Part shown: in pieces, positions 8,016-15,564 of the stretch | How positions within the stretch are numbered: the first letter of the stretch is position 1 | How the letters are laid out: every line of letters starts with the position of its first letter | From: JAYZDF01 sp036337945 | Lineage (GTDB): Bacteria > Myxococcota > Kuafuiibacteriia > Kuafuiibacteriales > Kuafuiibacteriaceae | Length of the DNA: 22,500 nt | Direction of reading: 5' to 3' | Assembly (NCBI GenBank): GCA_036337945.1 | Contig: JAYZDF010000008.1 | Coordinates: 1-22,500 of the forward strand | Made by a program: the position numbers and the translations under genes | The notes under the pieces: model-generated | The model's database searches: none | Told to the model about the DNA's origin: nothing | What the model saw: the letters and a program-made list of their open reading frames with translations, nothing else

Positions 8016-8518
8016 ACTTTTTCCTTATCAGCCTTTCTACGATTTTGTTGACCAACCAGCCGAGTTCCGAGACGAATCGAATTGAAACCTCCGGCTTGCC
8101 CGTTGAAATGACGGCGAAAGGAGGTTTACGAGTCGATCTCGAACGAAAGCTAGGCTTTGCTAAACAAGACGTGGTTATTCGTAGAGCAGATGTCACAGTT
8201 TGCTGCGATGAAGCAGTAGCGAGCTATTCAGAGAACAAAATCGAAACAGTGGAGTGTCGAGGCAGAGTGGTTATTGTCAGGCCAGACGGAACGACTGCTC
8301 GTGCTGACAGGGCTGTGTTTCTTGCCAATAAAGACCAATTGAGTCTTACGGGTACAGCATCTTTGAAGTCTGCCACGACACAGCTGACTGGCGAGGAGAT
8401 TATCTACGACATTGCGAAGGATAAGTTATTCGTAAAAGGCAAAAACAGCCGGTTTCGTTTCATACCGCAAGACAAGCCTAAGAATAAACGGCGTGCGGAG
8501 CGAAAGTGCCCGAGTTAG
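8012..8518 (+). CDS. lptA: LptA/OstA-type periplasmic LPS bridge protein
   Basis: A 168-residue protein with an N-terminal hydrophobic segment (1-15) acting as a signal or anchor, then one OstA/LptA beta-jellyroll domain. LptA units stack across the periplasm and carry LPS from the inner-membrane LptBFGC complex to LptD. The sheet-forming pattern with VECRGRVVIVRPDGTTARADR (about 80-100) and LTGEEIIYDI is typical of the family. The C-terminus is very basic (PKNKRRAERK). Its start overlaps the acyltransferase stop (ATGA), and its last 13 bases overlap lptB. No separate LptC is visible next to it; a role as LptC cannot be wholly excluded. Confidence 0.85.
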   Translation: MNFFLISLSTILLTNQPSSETNRIETSGLPVEMTAKGGLRVDLERKLGFAKQDVVIRRADVTVCCDEAVASYSENKIETVECRGRVVIVRPDGTTARADRAVFLANKDQLSLTGTASLKSATTQLTGEEIIYDIAKDKLFVKGKNSRFRFIPQDKPKNKRRAERKCPS

Positions 8519-9261
8519 AGCCAAGCTGTCATCCAGATGGTCTCGAAGTGCGAGACCTTGTTAAGTCCTATCGTAGTGCGGGAAGAGTGGTCGATGGAGT
8601 TTCCTTTCGAGTGAACCCTGGAGAAGTCGTGGGTCTGCTCGGACCAAACGGTGCCGGAAAATCAACGTCGTTCAATATGGTTGTAGGTTTAGTGAAACCT
8701 GATGCTGGGCAAGTATTACTTGCCGAAAAAGATGTCAGTCTCGCTCCAATTCATTTACGAGCACGTGCAGGGTTAGCGTATTTACCGCAAGAGAAGTCTA
8801 TTTTTCGTCGGTTAACCGTAAGAGATAATCTGAGAGCGGTCTTAGAGCTGCGTGCGGACTTTAGTGAAGCGCAACGCACCGCGAAAATTGATCATCTCAT
8901 CAAAACTTATGAGTTAGAACATGTTCAGCAATCATTAGGACAGCATCTATCAGGAGGTGAGCGCCGACGTTTAGAGATTGCGCGGTGTCTCGTCATGGAT
9001 CCAAAGATAGTCTTACTAGATGAACCGTTTGCTGGAGTCGATCCGATTGCGGTGAGAGACCTCCAGGCGTTGATACAGCAGTTGGCGGAGCAAGGTCTGG
9101 GGGTGCTAATTACTGACCACAACGTTCGCGAGACGCTTGGCATCTGTGACCGTGCGTACATTCTCGCTGCGGGAAAGAGACTTGAACACGGTGACCGAAA
9201 GACGATAGCAAGCAGCCAAAAGGCTAGAGATGTTTATTTGGGAGATTCTTTTTCCTTGTAG
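8506..9261 (+). CDS. lptB: LptB, LPS export ABC transporter ATPase
   Basis: Cytoplasmic ATPase, 251 residues, that powers LPS extraction by LptFG. It has Walker A (GPNGAGKST, 46-54), a Q-loop (LPQEKSIFRRLTVRDNL), the signature LSGGERRR (148-155), Walker B with the LptB-specific LLDEPFAGVDP (170-180), and the switch segment ITDHNVRETL (His205). The GTG start at 8506 lies inside the end of lptA and is preceded by a GGAG at a suitable distance. It ends the envelope part of the block; a 262-base leader separates it from rpoN. LptF and LptG are not in the window. Confidence 0.96.
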   Translation: MPELEPSCHPDGLEVRDLVKSYRSAGRVVDGVSFRVNPGEVVGLLGPNGAGKSTSFNMVVGLVKPDAGQVLLAEKDVSLAPIHLRARAGLAYLPQEKSIFRRLTVRDNLRAVLELRADFSEAQRTAKIDHLIKTYELEHVQQSLGQHLSGGERRRLEIARCLVMDPKIVLLDEPFAGVDPIAVRDLQALIQQLAEQGLGVLITDHNVRETLGICDRAYILAAGKRLEHGDRKTIASSQKARDVYLGDSFSL

Positions 9262-9523
9262 TCGTGCCGACGATAATTTTTCACTATTTGTGTGAAAGAG
9301 CTGCGCAATTTATTTGGTGGAAAAACTAAGGCGCAATAATAAGCCGATGAATTGGCAACACGCAAGAGTGGTAGTTTGCCTTATTTCCAAAACAATTCCT
9401 TTCCCTGATGGCGCTAGTGATTTTGGGGCAAAAATTTGAGGCCGTTGGCCTCGTTTGCGCAAAACACCTGTCAATTGTGCTCTGCATTGCTTGGTCTCAT
9501 CTGTGCATGTTAGTCTCTCTCTG
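9262..9523 (+). promoter_or_regulatory. lptB-rpoN intergenic leader with two inverted repeats
   Basis: The largest gap in the window. It holds a weak AT-rich inverted repeat at 9279-9297 (TTTCAC/GTGAAA, 7-base loop). It also holds a perfect GC-rich hairpin at 9438-9452 (GAGGCC-GTT-GGCCTC) about 70 bases before rpoN. The hairpin is preceded by AAAATTT and followed only by GTTTGCG, so it is a poor rho-independent terminator on the plus strand. I see no convincing -35/-10 pair or sigma-54 -24/-12 pair. The leader most likely carries an rpoN promoter and possibly partial termination of the lpt transcript. Confidence 0.35.
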
Positions 9524-11002
9524 ATGGCGTTTGAACTCAAACAGAGCCTCAATCTGAAACTAAGTCAAAACCTGGTTATGACACCACAACTGCAGCAGGC
9601 GATCCGTCTATTGCAGCTTTCTCGAATGGAATTGATTGATGCGATTCATAACGAATTAGAATCAAATCCAGTTCTTGAGGAAGAACTCCGTCCTGAAAAA
9701 TCTCAACTTGAAGCGGAAGCGGCTGTTTTAGGAAACGATCCCAAACAAGTGCAGGAGCCCGCAGGCGAAACAGATAAGGTTCAAGAATTGAGTGATGGCA
9801 AAACAGCCAATGAAACAGATTGGGAAAGCTATCTTGAGCAGCTCAATTCATCAGCACCAATGCCAGGTAGTGGAATCCGACGTGACCAAGATGAGCTTCC
9901 AAATATCGAGCAGACGCTGTCTGCTGCTGATACGTTGTTTGATCACCTTATGTGGCAATTAAATGTTTCTAACATGGTCGATGACGATCGTGCGGTAGCC
10001 TACGAAATTATCGGCGCTTTAGACGATAGAGGATTTTTAAGAGGAGAACGCCCGGTCGAGGATATCGCAATTCGCTTGGAGGTTAGCGTTGACCATGTTG
10101 AACGTGTTCTCGGTATCATTCAACATTTCGACCCCATTGGTATTGCAACTCGTTCGTTGCAAGAATGTCTAAAGGTTCAGTTGGGTCATTTTGGATATGA
10201 CAATCCTCTCGCTGAAAGGATGATTGATGAGTTTTTGCCTGACCTTGAAAAACGAAATTTCCAAGCCATTGCGAAAAAAACCGAAAAGACAATAGAGGAA
10301 GTGGCGCAAGCGTTACAGATTATTCAAAGCCTTGAACCGCGGCCCGCTCGCAATTTCGGAGCTACCGATTCTATCTACATCACGCCTGACATTTATGTGA
10401 ATAAAGTTGGCGACGAATACGTTATCGTTCAAAATGAAGAGGGACTGCCGATGCTTCGAGTTTCGAAGTATTATAAAGCCGCTTTGCAAGACGGAATGAA
10501 CGGTGAAGCCAAGGCCTATGTTCAAGAAAAACTCCGTTCTGCTGAATGGCTTATTCGCTCTATTCATCAGCGGAAGAGAACGATTTACAAAGTCATGGAA
10601 TCGATTCTCAAGTTTCAACAAGACTTTTTTGAAAAAGGAGTTGAGCATCTTCGACCTCTCATTCTTCGGCAAGTGGCCGAAGATATAGGCATGCATGAGT
10701 CAACAATATCGCGTGTAACCTCAAATAAGTATGTTCATACGCCGAGAGGAATTTTTGAGCTCAAGTACTTCTTTAACAGCTCTATTGGTCGGCAAACGGG
10801 CGATGAGAATATTGCCAGTATGTCGGTCAAGCATAAGATTAAACAAATCATCGAGGGCGAGAATCAGAAGAAGCCTTTTTCTGACCAAGCGATCGTTGAT
10901 AAACTGAAGAAGGAGAACATCGATATCGCCAGGAGGACAGTTGCTAAATACAGAGAAAGTATGGGCATCATGTCTTCTTCTAAGCGAAGAAAGATCATTT
11001 GA
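9524..11002 (+). CDS. rpoN: RNA polymerase sigma-54 factor
   Basis: Sigma-54, 492 residues from the ATG at 9524. Region I (1-50) is the glutamine- and leucine-rich activator-contact segment (LKQSLNLKLSQNLVMTPQLQ). An acidic region II follows, then the core-binding domain, a helix-turn-helix (ESTISRVTSNKYVHTPRGIF) that contacts the -12 element, and the invariant RpoN box ARRTVAKYRE (469-478) that reads the -24 element. The sigma directs transcription that needs AAA+ enhancer-binding activators. The frame opens further upstream (to 9455), but those residues lack family similarity and 9524 starts exactly at region I. The start has no clear Shine-Dalgarno. hpf and ptsN follow, the usual order in proteobacteria. 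Confidence 0.97.
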   Translation: MAFELKQSLNLKLSQNLVMTPQLQQAIRLLQLSRMELIDAIHNELESNPVLEEELRPEKSQLEAEAAVLGNDPKQVQEPAGETDKVQELSDGKTANETDWESYLEQLNSSAPMPGSGIRRDQDELPNIEQTLSAADTLFDHLMWQLNVSNMVDDDRAVAYEIIGALDDRGFLRGERPVEDIAIRLEVSVDHVERVLGIIQHFDPIGIATRSLQECLKVQLGHFGYDNPLAERMIDEFLPDLEKRNFQAIAKKTEKTIEEVAQALQIIQSLEPRPARNFGATDSIYITPDIYVNKVGDEYVIVQNEEGLPMLRVSKYYKAALQDGMNGEAKAYVQEKLRSAEWLIRSIHQRKRTIYKVMESILKFQQDFFEKGVEHLRPLILRQVAEDIGMHESTISRVTSNKYVHTPRGIFELKYFFNSSIGRQTGDENIASMSVKHKIKQIIEGENQKKPFSDQAIVDKLKKENIDIARRTVAKYRESMGIMSSSKRRKII

Positions 11003-11066
11003 AAGAGTGTAACGAACAACACAGCGCAGTTAGTTCTGCATGGAAAAGGATAGGGACAAAAATATA

Positions 11067-11648
11067 ATGAGATGCAAAGTTACCTTTCGACATATGAAAG
11101 CCAGTGATTCGATTCGTACCTACGTTGAAGAAAAAGTTTCCAAACTTGATCGACTCGTAAGCGAAGAACGAAGTGAAGTGCATGTAGTCATTTCGATAGA
11201 GAAATTACAGCACATTGCACATTTCGAACTTATTATCGCAGGAGCTCTAAGAGTAAGGGCGGATGATCGTAGCGATAATATTCGAACGTCGATTGATGTG
11301 GCGATTGATAAGATGGTGGCTCAAGTAAAGCGGTATCGTTCGAAAACTAAGAACGAACATCATCGGGCAGAAGCTCACAAACTTAGAGAGGTGCCTTATC
11401 AGGTCATTTCATTACCAAGTTTGGCTGAAGATGAAGTGGCGTCAGCAGCCAACTCTCCTCAAGTAACGCGCCACGAAAGAATCGTCGCGCAAGAGATGCA
11501 CCTCAATGATGCAGTTGAGCAAATGGACCTCTTGAATTCTGATTTCTTGGTGTTTACCGACTCCGAGAGCCAAAAAATGAACGTGATGTATCGCCTGCCA
11601 GATGGGCAATTCGGCCTCATTGAAACTCAATCTGCGGAGTCTGCTTAG
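11067..11648 (+). CDS. hpf: Long-form ribosome hibernation promoting factor
   Basis: HPF/RaiA-family protein, 193 residues. The N-terminal domain (1-95), starting CKVTFRHMKASDSIRTYVEEKVSKL, binds the decoding site of the 30S subunit. A linker and a C-terminal dimerisation domain (about 130-190) follow, ending in VMYRLPDGQFGLIE, diagnostic of long HPF. Long forms make 100S ribosome dimers on their own in starved cells. An ATG at 11040 is in frame but lacks a ribosome-binding site; the ATG at 11067 matches family starts and follows GGATAGGGA. It sits between rpoN and ptsN as in many proteobacteria. Confidence 0.94.
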   Translation: MRCKVTFRHMKASDSIRTYVEEKVSKLDRLVSEERSEVHVVISIEKLQHIAHFELIIAGALRVRADDRSDNIRTSIDVAIDKMVAQVKRYRSKTKNEHHRAEAHKLREVPYQVISLPSLAEDEVASAANSPQVTRHERIVAQEMHLNDAVEQMDLLNSDFLVFTDSESQKMNVMYRLPDGQFGLIETQSAESA

Positions 11649-11852
11649 CTCCTCTGTTTAGGTCGGGTTTATACTGTTCTACAAAACGAAGTCTGTTTTT
11701 ACGCTTAGCTTGGTTTATTCGAACGGGTCAGCTCGAACCCTAATATCGTGTAAACGTCTATAATAATTAGATAATCACAACCGCTTTTTTTTCTTACCAC
11801 GACCCTTTTTCTTGGTTGGCGATATACCATAGCAAAGGTAGGGTCGGTCCCG
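11649..11852 (+). promoter_or_regulatory. hpf-ptsN intergenic region: candidate promoter and leader hairpin
   Basis: A 203-base gap. There is a perfect -10-like TATAAT at 11759-11764 and a TATACT at 11670-11675; neither has a good -35. An eight-T run (11785-11792) lacks a GC-rich stem before it, so it is not a convincing terminator. A 7-bp perfect inverted repeat, CGACCCT (11800-11806) with AGGGTCG (11840-11846), flanks a 33-base loop. Its right arm overlaps the probable ptsN ribosome-binding site (AGGTAGGG, 11836-11843), so the pairing could hide that site. Confidence 0.35.
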
Positions 11853-12338
11853 ATGAAGATCGTCGACATCTTGTCTGAGGATCTCGTAGTTCCTCAAATG
11901 AAGGCACGCAGCAAGTCTTCGGCCATCGATGAATTGGTTCACAAGATTGCGAGTGTGCATTCAAATATTGATGTGGAACAAGCGAGGCGTGTTCTATTGG
12001 ACCGAGAACGGCTCGGTTCTACAGGTGTAGGCCAAGGGCTCGCGATTCCGCACGGGAAATTACCGGACCTTGATCGCGTCATTGCTTGCTTTAGTCGTAG
12101 CGTATCTGGAATTCACTTCGACGCTTTAGATGGCAATCAGGTTCATCTCTTTTTTACGTTGCTCGCCCCTAAGAGCGCCGCCGGACTTCATCTGAAGGCT
12201 TTGGCTAGAGCTTCACGTTTATTTAAGAGTCAAGCATTTCGCGGTCAGCTACTCGAGGCTAAAAGCAGCGACGAAATTTATCAGCTCATCAAATTACAGG
12301 ATGAGCAACTGACGCTCTTGGCGGCAACTCATGGATAG
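11853..12338 (+). CDS. ptsN: PtsN, nitrogen-PTS EIIA protein
   Basis: EIIA of the fructose/Ntr family, 161 residues. The phosphorylated histidine is His67, in the motif GSTGVGQGLAIPHGK (55-69). This protein accepts phosphate from an HPr-type carrier and regulates rather than transports; in other proteobacteria it controls potassium uptake, sensor kinases and sigma-54-linked metabolism. It begins at an ATG after an AGGTAGGG. Its stop overlaps hprK by 8 bases. The nearby HPr domain and EI in this window are its likely phosphate donors. Confidence 0.95.
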   Translation: MKIVDILSEDLVVPQMKARSKSSAIDELVHKIASVHSNIDVEQARRVLLDRERLGSTGVGQGLAIPHGKLPDLDRVIACFSRSVSGIHFDALDGNQVHLFFTLLAPKSAAGLHLKALARASRLFKSQAFRGQLLEAKSSDEIYQLIKLQDEQLTLLAATHG

Positions 12339-13392
12339 CTTTTCTGAAATAACGGTTCAGACGTTCATTGAAAGGGTGCAAGAACCACTTGAACTCGAAC
12401 TGATTTCCGGCAGCGATGGTTGTTCTCGGGTGTTGCGTTCCTCAAGAATCCAAAAGCCAGGCTTAGCTTTGGTAGGGCATTTATCTTCTGTTCACCCCGA
12501 CAGAGTGCAAGTGCTCGGCAAGACTGAATTATCTTTTCTTGAATCTCTTAGCGAATCAGAGCGAGATATTTCGATTAATCGATTATTAGACCTCGAACTC
12601 GCATGCATCGTAATTACAAAGGGTCTCTCAATTCCCGATACTCTATTGAAAGGGTGTGACCGTACAAAGACCCCCTTACTGAGAACTCCGAAAGAATCGT
12701 CCGAATGTATCCGCAGAGTGCTCACCTATCTGGATGACTTACTTACGCCAAGAACCAGTGTCCATGGAGTTTTGGTTGATGTTGCTGGCGTTGGCGTCTT
12801 AATCACCGGTGCATCAGGAATTGGTAAATCAGAATGTGCACTCGATTTGATTCTTCGTGGGCACCGATTGGTTGCTGACGATGTCGTTGATATACGATGT
12901 CGAGGAGACGACTTGGTTGGCCAAGCGGCTGATCTTATCCGGAATCTTATTGAGATTCGCGGTCTAGGCATCCTCAATATAGCCGAGTTGTATGGTGTGG
13001 CCGCGACTCGTGACCACAAGAAAATTGAACTTCATATTGAACTTGAAGAGTGGCGCCCAGATCGCGTCTACGATCGGATAGGCCTTGAGGATTTTCGGAA
13101 GAACATTCTTGGTATTGAACTCGAATCAGCGCTTTTACCTGTCAGGCCCGGACGCGACATTGCAGCGATTATTGAGGTCGCCGCTCGAAATTTCTTGCTC
13201 AAAACTCGAGGTCATCATGCTGCTCTGGACTTAAAAAAGAGGATCGATGGTGTGATGTCCGTCGAAAACAGCCGCCGAATAAACCCTCGATCTTTCACAG
13301 GAATTGACCTGTCGGATCAACCAACAGCGGATCTAAGATCTGCCGCACAGCTCACGGATATAACCGACCATATTGAAGATGAAGTTGAGTAA
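12331..13392 (+). CDS. hprK: HPr kinase/phosphorylase
   Basis: Bifunctional HPr(Ser) kinase/phosphorylase, 353 residues. An N-terminal domain (about 1-135) precedes the catalytic domain: conserved His145 (SVHGVLV), Walker A GASGIGKS (160-167), the DD pair in VADDVV and the family signature EIRGLGILNI (208-217). It phosphorylates the regulatory serine of HPr with ATP and removes it with phosphate. A matching target exists in this window, Ser216 of the EIIB-HPr fusion. It overlaps ptsN by 8 bases; rapZ follows 15 bases later. Proteobacterial HprK usually controls PTS signalling rather than Gram-positive catabolite repression. Confidence 0.96.
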   Translation: MDSFSEITVQTFIERVQEPLELELISGSDGCSRVLRSSRIQKPGLALVGHLSSVHPDRVQVLGKTELSFLESLSESERDISINRLLDLELACIVITKGLSIPDTLLKGCDRTKTPLLRTPKESSECIRRVLTYLDDLLTPRTSVHGVLVDVAGVGVLITGASGIGKSECALDLILRGHRLVADDVVDIRCRGDDLVGQAADLIRNLIEIRGLGILNIAELYGVAATRDHKKIELHIELEEWRPDRVYDRIGLEDFRKNILGIELESALLPVRPGRDIAAIIEVAARNFLLKTRGHHAALDLKKRIDGVMSVENSRRINPRSFTGIDLSDQPTADLRSAAQLTDITDHIEDEVE

Positions 13393-13407
13393 CGAATAAG
13401 GACTATT

Positions 13408-14277
13408 GTGGAAATTGTAATCATATCAGGCATAAATGGATCTGGAAAATCTACCGCGTTACGTGCACTAGAAGATCTTGGCTACTACGCCATTGATAAC
13501 CTTCCGTTCTCACTTATAGGACGTCTAATTGAAGTTTTTAGTTTGCACAAAGACGAATTTCAGCAGCTCGCTTTAGTTGCTGATACTCGCGGCGCACACA
13601 ACATCGATAAAATTCCGGAAATGATTCAAACGCTAAAGAACAATGGGCACGAAGTGCATGTGCTTTGGTTAGACGCGGCGGATGAAGTTATTTCGAGGCG
13701 CTACTCTGAAACTCGCCGAAGGCATCCTCTTGAAGAAGACGACAACACTCTTCAAGATGCAATCAATCGAGATCGGCAGCTCGTAAATCCTGTTCGGTCC
13801 GCAGCTACTCTAACTATCAATACAAGCGCTTTATCTGTTCACGAGACCAAAAAGAAGATCATAGAGCAGTTCACTGATGAAGCAGGCATTCGTAAGCAAA
13901 CCACTATTACGATTATGTCATTTGGATTCAAAAAAGGCGTACCGACTGAGGCTGATCTTGTGTTTGATGTTCGTTTTCTCAATAATCCGTATTTTGTGCC
14001 TGAACTCAAAGAGACGACGGGGCAAGACCCGGAATGTTCGAAGTACGTAATGAGTCAGGAACCAGCAAAAATATTTTTGGAGAAATTGCTCGCACTACTC
14101 GACTTTCTGATTCCGCAATACGACGACGAAGGGAAGGCGTATCTAACTATTGCGATTGGATGTACTGGCGGCCGTCATCGTTCTGTCGCTATTTCCGAGC
14201 AGCTCACAACCCACTTTGGTCAACAAAACCGTGACGTTCGTCTTCGTCATCGAGATATGCCAAAACGAAATTCATAA
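13408..14277 (+). CDS. rapZ: RapZ/YvcJ nucleotide-binding regulator
   Basis: A 289-residue P-loop protein. Walker A is GINGSGKS (8-15), followed by DLGYYAIDNLP (23-33). The C-terminal domain has the conserved SFGFKKGVPTEADLVFDVRF and CTGGRHRSVAISE motifs. In E. coli RapZ is an RNA-binding adaptor for RNase E that senses glucosamine-6-phosphate; the role in other phyla is less clear. The GTG start at 13408 follows AATAAGGA at a proper distance. Its place after hprK is a conserved arrangement that ties it to PTS signalling. Confidence 0.95.
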   Translation: MEIVIISGINGSGKSTALRALEDLGYYAIDNLPFSLIGRLIEVFSLHKDEFQQLALVADTRGAHNIDKIPEMIQTLKNNGHEVHVLWLDAADEVISRRYSETRRRHPLEEDDNTLQDAINRDRQLVNPVRSAATLTINTSALSVHETKKKIIEQFTDEAGIRKQTTITIMSFGFKKGVPTEADLVFDVRFLNNPYFVPELKETTGQDPECSKYVMSQEPAKIFLEKLLALLDFLIPQYDDEGKAYLTIAIGCTGGRHRSVAISEQLTTHFGQQNRDVRLRHRDMPKRNS

Positions 14278-14344
14278 TTATCCATTTGATAAGGGCTTGT
14301 TCCTATATGACGATTAGGCTGCTTCGCGTTAAGCTCCAGCTCGC

Positions 14345-14755
14345 ATGATTGGTCTAATTTTGGTGAGTCATGGAAGGGTCGGGGAAGTTCTGTTACAAAC
14401 AGCGAGCGAGATCGTAGGCGAATTCGACTCAGCAGAGTCACTAACGATTGAACGTTACGACGATTGCGAGCAAGTACATAGTCAATTAGAAGAGCTGATT
14501 CAAAAAGTTGATCAGGGTCAAGGTGTAATTATTTTAGCGGACATGTTTGGTGGCACTGCGTGCAACATTTCATTGCGGCTCGTAGAGTCATACAAAATCG
14601 AAGTCGTTACTGGAATGAATCTTCCTATGCTTCTGAAGTTGAATATTGAACGAGTGAAAAATAACGATGTTTCTTCGGTCGCACAGCTTGTTAAGTACTA
14701 CGGTCAACGAAATATAATGGTAGCTGGTGATGTGCTCAAGGAGAGAGAACTGTGA
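14345..14755 (+). CDS. Mannose-family PTS EIIA protein
   Basis: EIIA of the mannose/sorbose family, 136 residues, a single free-standing domain. The active histidine is His9 (LILVSHGRVGE). DMFGGTACNISLRL (about 66-79) is the family's second conserved block. It accepts phosphate from HPr and passes it to an EIIB of the same family, which is the N-terminal domain of the next gene. No EIIC or EIID membrane components follow, so a regulatory role is more likely than sugar uptake. The ATG at 14345 has no strong ribosome-binding site and lies 67 bases after rapZ. Its stop overlaps the next start. Confidence 0.92.
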   Translation: MIGLILVSHGRVGEVLLQTASEIVGEFDSAESLTIERYDDCEQVHSQLEELIQKVDQGQGVIILADMFGGTACNISLRLVESYKIEVVTGMNLPMLLKLNIERVKNNDVSSVAQLVKYYGQRNIMVAGDVLKEREL

Positions 14756-15564
14756 ACAAGAATTTTATTTTCCGTGTTGACCCCAGACTTGTTCATGCGA
14801 CGATTATGAACGTTTGGGTTCCGAGTGTGGGAGCAAAAGACATCGTCATCTGTGATGACGAGATTGTTCAGAATCACCGGCTCCGGAAAATCCAAGAACT
14901 TTCATCGGTTGGCCTTGTGCAGGTTTCGTTTTGCTCTGCCTCTACTGTTGCGAGAACTCTCGAAGCCTTTCCTTCAAACGCGTCTGTCATCGTTTTATTC
15001 AGGTCATTACTCGGTGTAGAAAAAGCAGTTGAAGAAGGTCTTGTCATCGAGCACCTTAATATTGGACACATTCCTCAAAGTTCAGATTCAAACGAAATAC
15101 ACCCTTCGGTACATCTTGGTTATGCGGAATACGAATTGATCGGGAAGCTGAAATCAAAAAAAATTGATATTTTCGTACAACCACTTCCTTCTGATAAAAG
15201 ACTCTGTATAGCTCGAAGAGCTCTGAGCGCGATCACGAATATCCCTTTGTCTCAATCCAGCACAGTCGTTAGAAAGCTTCGGGTCGTTAATGAAAAAGGA
15301 CTTCATCTACGAGCAGCTCATATCTTTGCTCATCTAGCAGGTAGGCTCTCCTGCAAAGTAACGATTTTACATTCAAACGGTGAAGTGAATGCGAAAAGCT
15401 TATTGGGATTAACGACGCTCGGTGCGATTTGTGGAACTTTTCTAAAGGTTCGTGTTGAGGGGCCCCTTGCCGAAAGTGAGATGGAAGAAATTGAAGAACT
15501 GTTCGCGGGTGGTTTTGATGAAGGTGTATCGTGGATTGATACTGAAGAGGGGAGGTCGAGCTAA
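14752..15564 (+). CDS. EIIB(mannose-type)-HPr fusion protein
   Basis: A 270-residue fusion of two PTS domains. Residues 1-160 are a mannose/sorbose EIIB: FRVDPRLVHATIMNVW holds His15 at the phosphorylation site, and CDDEIVQN and HLNIGHIP match the fold. Residues 172-260 are an HPr: VNEKGLHLRAAH holds His185 (equivalent to His15 of free HPr) and EVNAKSLLGL holds Ser216 (equivalent to Ser46). The spacing of 31 residues is the same as in HPr. HPr would receive phosphate from EI on His185, and HprK could modify Ser216. The GTG start overlaps the EIIA stop (GTGA) behind an AAGGAGAG, and the stop overlaps ptsI by one base. I know of no common EIIB-HPr fusion, so the architecture itself is of interest. 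Confidence 0.92.
   Translation: MNKNFIFRVDPRLVHATIMNVWVPSVGAKDIVICDDEIVQNHRLRKIQELSSVGLVQVSFCSASTVARTLEAFPSNASVIVLFRSLLGVEKAVEEGLVIEHLNIGHIPQSSDSNEIHPSVHLGYAEYELIGKLKSKKIDIFVQPLPSDKRLCIARRALSAITNIPLSQSSTVVRKLRVVNEKGLHLRAAHIFAHLAGRLSCKVTILHSNGEVNAKSLLGLTTLGAICGTFLKVRVEGPLAESEMEEIEELFAGGFDEGVSWIDTEEGRSS

Noticed and set aside
9355..9372. Possible sigma-54 promoter (TTGGCAACACGCAAG) before rpoN
   Set aside because: The GG and GC elements are only six bases apart instead of the required ten.
9455..9523. Longer rpoN start upstream of 9524
   Set aside because: The added 23 residues have no sigma-54 similarity, while the ATG at 9524 begins directly at region I.
10313..10696. 127-residue minus-strand open frame inside rpoN
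   Set aside because: It is antisense to conserved sigma-54 core-binding and DNA-binding regions and has no domain or start signal.
11775..11960. Minus-strand open frame with a lysine-rich end (KKKGRGKKKK) spanning the ptsN start
   Set aside because: It lies antisense to ptsN and its leader. The lysine run comes from the T-rich tracts in the gap, and there is no supporting start signal or family similarity.
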